Shown: positions 49,501-55,500 of the stretch, in pieces
Numbering within the stretch: position 1 is the stretch's first letter
Layout: the number at the start of each line of letters is the position of its first letter
NCBI GenBank assembly: GCA_031761405.1
Contig: JASEVX010000001.1
Location: forward strand, 202,448,390-202,512,389
Direction of reading: 5' to 3'
Source: Serripes groenlandicus
Taxonomy: Eukaryota; Mollusca; Bivalvia; Cardiida; Cardiidae
Length of the DNA stretch: 64,000 bases
Program-made: the position numbers and the translations under genes
Notes under the pieces: model-generated
What the model was told of the DNA's origin: nothing
The model's database searches: none
The model's input: only the letters and a program-made list of their open reading frames with translations

Positions 49501-52500
49501 TGCTAACTAACATAGTTGGCATTCACTGGTTGCAAATTCTCTGTCTGTTTGTCCATAGTGTGAATGATCTTAAATAGTTTCTAGCCAATCGTTAGTCTGT
49601 ATCGTTGTTATCAGCTTTTAACCAGCTGTTTCCAGTTTTGCTAGCCCTTTCCACCTTTCAATAGCAATATACATATTAAAAAGACACAGCATAAATTTGT
49701 AAAAAGACTAACCTAATAAAATCTTATATCAAATTTCAGACCAGACGGAGTTAAATATCAGAAGGCCAAAGAATGGCGTACACCTGTTGTAAATGTTCAG
49801 TGGTTGTCTGACTTACTTCTGGGTCACATGGATGCCTTACGTCTTCCTATACACAATCGGTACTTACAAGTGGGCCAGGGAGACGAGTTCCAGATGGATG
49901 TCAGTAAAGTCCTGCCTCTATTGGGTATGTTGTTCTAGGAGGTCTAGATTGATTATTAGGAGTAAACTTGTATTGTCCCAAAATATCTTATTGCTGAATT
50001 ATTCTCTATGCTGTAGGTACTCAAAATAATTGTCTTAGTGATTCTTTTGAGTACCTACAGCATATGGTTTGGTGGACCAATATTGATATGAGTACATGTA
50101 AACCCCTCCTGAACTAGAGGTTTGTTTAGGTTCTGCATCTGCATTATAAGTATTTTTATTATGCCTAGAACTGAATATTCTAAGGGACACAACTCTCATG
50201 TCAGAATTTGTTAGTCACTCCCCTTTGTCATATTTTAATTATTTGCCATGTCTGTCTCTCTGTCACGCTTAAACTCCATTGTTTAATACAAGGCAGCTGA
50301 CACATGTATGTGTTCTTCGGAACACTTGTGATATCTGATGTCTGTTAACTTTTCTATTTCTTTTCAGCGGCATGGAGAACTCCACTTAAAGTTTCAAAAG
50401 ACATCTGGAAGGTATTGCTTTCTTCATTAGTCCTAACCATGTTGATTTATGTCTTCTAAAGCTGTCAATATCTTCAAGTGTAAATTCTAGAAGAGAATCC
50501 CTGAAAAATAATAGGATGAGCTTCCACGCAATTTTATGGAACACCACAGCTGTCTCATGTTGTGATATGTCATGTTTTTATGTCCAAACGGCATGTTTTT
50601 ATGTCCATCCGATATGCCATTTTGTCAAACTGGCATATTGAATAGACATAATAACATGCCATTTGGACATAATACCATGTCAGTTACATATATTAACATG
50701 TAAGTGAGACATAACAGCATGTAAGTGAGACATTATAACAGCATGTAAGTGAGACATTATAATATGTAAGCTCGACATACTAACATGGCAGATGCACCTG
50801 ATAACACATACATTAGACAACTTAAGATGTAAGTTAGACATAATAACATGACATATCACAACATAAGACAGCTGTGGTGTTCCATACAATTTGATATGGC
50901 TGTTCAATATTGGCCAATAAGTCAAAGATGGATTCAAGAACATTCTGACAAGTATTGACTCTTTGGATAAGATTGCAATGTTAGATCCTCCTGCAGCTTA
51001 ATAAGGGGTGACACTTAAATAAACTAACACTTTTCTTGAACCCTCTTCCATTTTGAGAGCCGATCAACGTGGGCTGTCAATCCAGGGGTTATGAGGTTTT
51101 TGAAACTCAGCTTGGCCAACATTCTTTCCGACATTTGACAAAAGTCACTGTGACAAGCGTCATTCGTCTTTCGCCAATGGGCTAACTGTCTTATGTGGAA
51201 AAGCAGCCAGTTGGTTGGAAAGTATGTTGTGTGGAATACTGGTGTGAGAAACCCATGAGTAGGTGAACTGGCCACCGTGATATAACTGGAAAATTGTTAA
51301 AAAGTAAAAACGGCGTTAAACCCCAATCAATCAATCCACTTTGAGAATAGCTATGACACATCTGCAGCATACGACTTTTGCCAAATTGCTTTCAACTTCA
51401 TTTATCTCCGCATAATTTTTATGCGGAGATTTTCGATATTTTTGTCAAGATATTTTCAATGTCATCTACTGCACAATTGTGTTATGTAGAGCAGGATTAA
51501 CTTATTAACTTACTTTTATTCCTATAACATTTCGAATCTGTTTTCCAGAAATTTTTGAATATGAAAAAACCATTACAACCCTCCCATATGGGACAAGAAA
51601 ATATTCCTGCCAATACTCACCATTCACCCGCCAAGAAGCAACGACTTGAAGAAGACGTTAAAATCGTCATGAACAATAAAGGTCCGCGGATACTCTTCAC
51701 AGGCTTTCCACGAGGTCTCACAAAAAGGTTACATATGGTGAGTAGAGCCTTCTTATCAGGGACACATTTCATGTTTATTTAAAGGGAACCAAGAATGACA
51801 TTTAATCTTTATTTTATTTTTAAACCCTTTCTTTACTCATCCTTATGTAGGAAACATAAATAAATATAAATATTCTTATCTAGCAAACACACTTTCCTTC
51901 AGACAATCTTGTTCTTCTCTGAAACCACTGTTAACCCTTTCCCACTTGCATACACATTCTCATGCATCTGCATCAGATGCATTTTTCCACAATGTTTTCA
52001 AGTCTATTCAATAATAAATACTTTCATCTATAGGTATTTCCCTTATTTTTACCTAGAGGTTTTCAAAGTTGCCTGCTGCAGAATTGTTGTTTGTGGGAAA
52101 GGGTTAATGCCATTTGTGATGATACCTCATTACTACTTAAAAACATTGTGGCGTAAGGAGAAATGGCTCATTATGTTCAATGTTTTCAACTGTATTAAAT
52201 TATCATACTTTCATTTATAGAGTCATCATATTTTTGCACAGATGTTTTCAAAGACGTATGCAGAAGATTAGATATATGTGAGGAAAAAGTCGAGCTATTT
52301 TTGAGAAAATGAACGCATTTAACTCTTTCCCTCATACGACAATTCTGCAGCAGACGATATTTTGTCAAAAAATAGAAAATCTCTATAATTGAATGGATAA
52401 CCTAAAAGTGGAAAACATTGTGGCAAAAGAGAGAAATTGCTCGTCTTGAGCACTTGAGCAATTTCTTCTTTTGTCACTATGTTTTCAAAAATCTGTCGGC

Positions 52501-55500
52501 TGCAGAGGCGTCAGAAAGCGTTTATATGAGGGAAAGGGTTAACAGAACATGATGTTTTTTGTTTTGTTTTTTCAGATGATATCCCATCTTGGAGGGAATG
52601 TTGTTGAGAATCCTCAGTTTTGTACACATCTAGTCGCTCACTCTTTCTCTCGGACCATGAAGTTTTTTGTAGCCATCAATGTTTGTCAGTTTGTAGTCTG
52701 TAGACAATGGATTGAAGATAGTCATCAAAAAGGCATGTTTCAATGTAAGTTCTTGTCAGTTTCTGTAGATGGATCCAGGGGTTGTGAGTTCGAATCCCGA
52801 CTCGGCCAACTATCTTTCCGACGTTTGACAAAAGTCATTGCGACATGCGTCATCCCTCTTCCACCAATGGGCTAAGTCTATGTGGAAAAGCAGCCAGTTG
52901 CTTGGGAAGATTGTTGTGTGGAGTACTGGTGTGAGAAAACCAGGAAACACATGAGTAGGTGAACTGGCCGCCGTGATATGATTGAGAAATTGTTAAAAGC
53001 AGCGTTAAACCCCAATCAATCAATCAATCAATCAATCTTGTCAGTTTCTGTAGATGGACTAGAATTTAAAAAATTGAATTTTTATTTAGCTACAAGCCAA
53101 CAGCACTGAAAATGTCTGTGTCTGTGTGAAAAGAAATGTACCATATATAAAGCTATGCAAACTATTTAATTTGTTCACTAAAAATACCTTGAATTAAATT
53201 GTTGATCTTCTGTCTATAGTGGCAACCCTTTCTCACACGCAGAAGCATCTTCAGCATTTGATTTTTAAACAGTTTGGCAAATAGAGAAAGTCTTTATAAT
53301 GAGCAGTTTCTCCTTTTGCCACAATGTTTTCTAAAAGTTGTCTCCTGGATTGGTCTCAAAAAGTGTCTCCATTTGGGAAATGGTGAGCTGTCCATTTCGA
53401 GGAGAAAGGCTGTTTTGTTTTTATAACCTACTTTCAAATGAAAAACCATCTTTGTGTTTTATTATCCGCTGCACAATTTCCTTTTCCAGCTGAAGGTATG
53501 TATTTGTTACATGATCCTGTCGGGGAGGCAGAAATTAAATGTTCCCTCACCGAGTCATTGAGGAGGGCTCGTGGTCAACGTCTTTTTGGGGTAAGATTTG
53601 TTTGTTATCATAATTAATCGGGCTAATGTTTTGGTGTCCTATTCCACCCATCCTTTTCATAAGACTTTCTTTCTGTTGTCAAATCTAAGTTATGGTTAGA
53701 AGGATTTTATTAAAACCTTATAGAAATGTTACCCTGCATGTTTTCTATAAATGCATAAGAAGCAACAGAGCTATGACCCCTTTAGATGGGTGATATGAAT
53801 CCAACATACATGAATTGCTTGTTGTGTATTTCATTTGGCAGTTATATACATTTGTATAAGCAGTACTCTTTAAAAACCCAAAACATAAGCGTAATTATTT
53901 CACATGTGACGGAATGGTGTACAGTGCAGAGCCAGATTTGACTGAGCAGATGTGCTGGCTGTTACGAATCCACACAAATTGCAAATGCTTTACGGTTCGA
54001 TTTTTCGCAGAACTCTGCTCATATATCCTATTTTACTACATTTTGACAATCTGAACATTGTAACAGACTCATTGGAGCAGTGTTAAGAGTCTCTGCTTTC
54101 GGAGTTGGACCAAGGTTTTATCCCTGGTTGGGTCTTACTTAAAATTTTTAAAAAAGTGAAAGTGGCACTTTGGGCTGTCAAAGTGTTATGAGTGTTCCCA
54201 CATACACCACGTCTGCAGCAGACAACTTTGTAAAAATTAAGACAAAACTATGGAAACTCTCTATAAATGAAAGAATAATTATTGACTAAAGTTGAAAACA
54301 GTTTGGCAAAAGGAAAAAATTGCTCATGATGAGCAATTTCTCCTTTTGCCTAAATGTTGTCAAAAGCCGTCTGACACAGAGGAATCAGAATGCGTCTACA
54401 ATTTGGAAAGGGTTTAGTAATTTTTTATTTGTCTGTTGCATTTACAGGGACTGACATTTTACGTAACGCCAAGTGTTCAGCCACCAATATGTGATTTAAA
54501 AAAGGTTATAGAGAGTGCCGGTGGTATCATAGCCAAGCGACGGCTTTCTCCAAAAACAATCGCAACTCTGGTGGATGATCAGGTAAGAATTTACAATTCA
54601 ATCGATACACAGAAACATATTGCAGAGAGATGTTGTAATGTAGCTGCACTGAGGAGGTGATTTTACATGAGATAAAATTCTTTCAGAGAAAACTTAACCC
54701 TTTCCCACATATAGACGCTTTCTGACGCCTCTGCAGCAGACGACATTTTGAAAACATATTGACTAAGGGAGAAATTGCTCAAAGCAAGCAATTTCACCTT
54801 CGGCAACCTTATTTATCAATTAAACAATCTTTTATTGAGATTTTTCAGGTTTATGTTACTATGTTTCAAAGTCGTCTGCTACTGATTTGTTGTATGTGGG
54901 AAAGGGTCAATGTTTTTCTAAAGAGCTTTATGCTGAGATCTCAGTTGTTTAGATAAGCAATTAAAGTTGTTTCAGTTTGCTCATTTAAACCCATTTCTCC
55001 TTTTGTTGTAATGTTTTCAAAAGGTATTGCTACAGAAGGTTCAGAAAGCGTCCATAAGTGGGAATTTCGCCCCTTTTTGCATGGAAGATTTTCTCGCCCA
55101 GCTTTGGTTAGTCACGTTACAATCATTGAGACTAGTGCCGTTATATAACAGTAAAGGACTATAACCAAATGTCAGTCTTATAATGTATTTCATCACTCCC
55201 TGTTGTATATACTTATAAATTATGTTGTATAATGGACCGGTGCCCTAAATTACGAAATAAATATCTTGTATCTTGTATAACTGAAATTAATCAATTTATC
55301 GTTTAGCTGTTTCATTTTGGTGCCATGTAAGTAATTTGGCTAAAGTTAAGTGACCCAGCAAAGGTACTTGTAAAGTATTTAAATGATACATTTTAATAGA
55401 CAAATTATTCCTTTAACAAAATGATTATAAATAGGATCATGAAAATCTCAATTCCTAATTCTTAAAAAGCCCATCTAATTAAGCCTTTCCCTCATATAGA

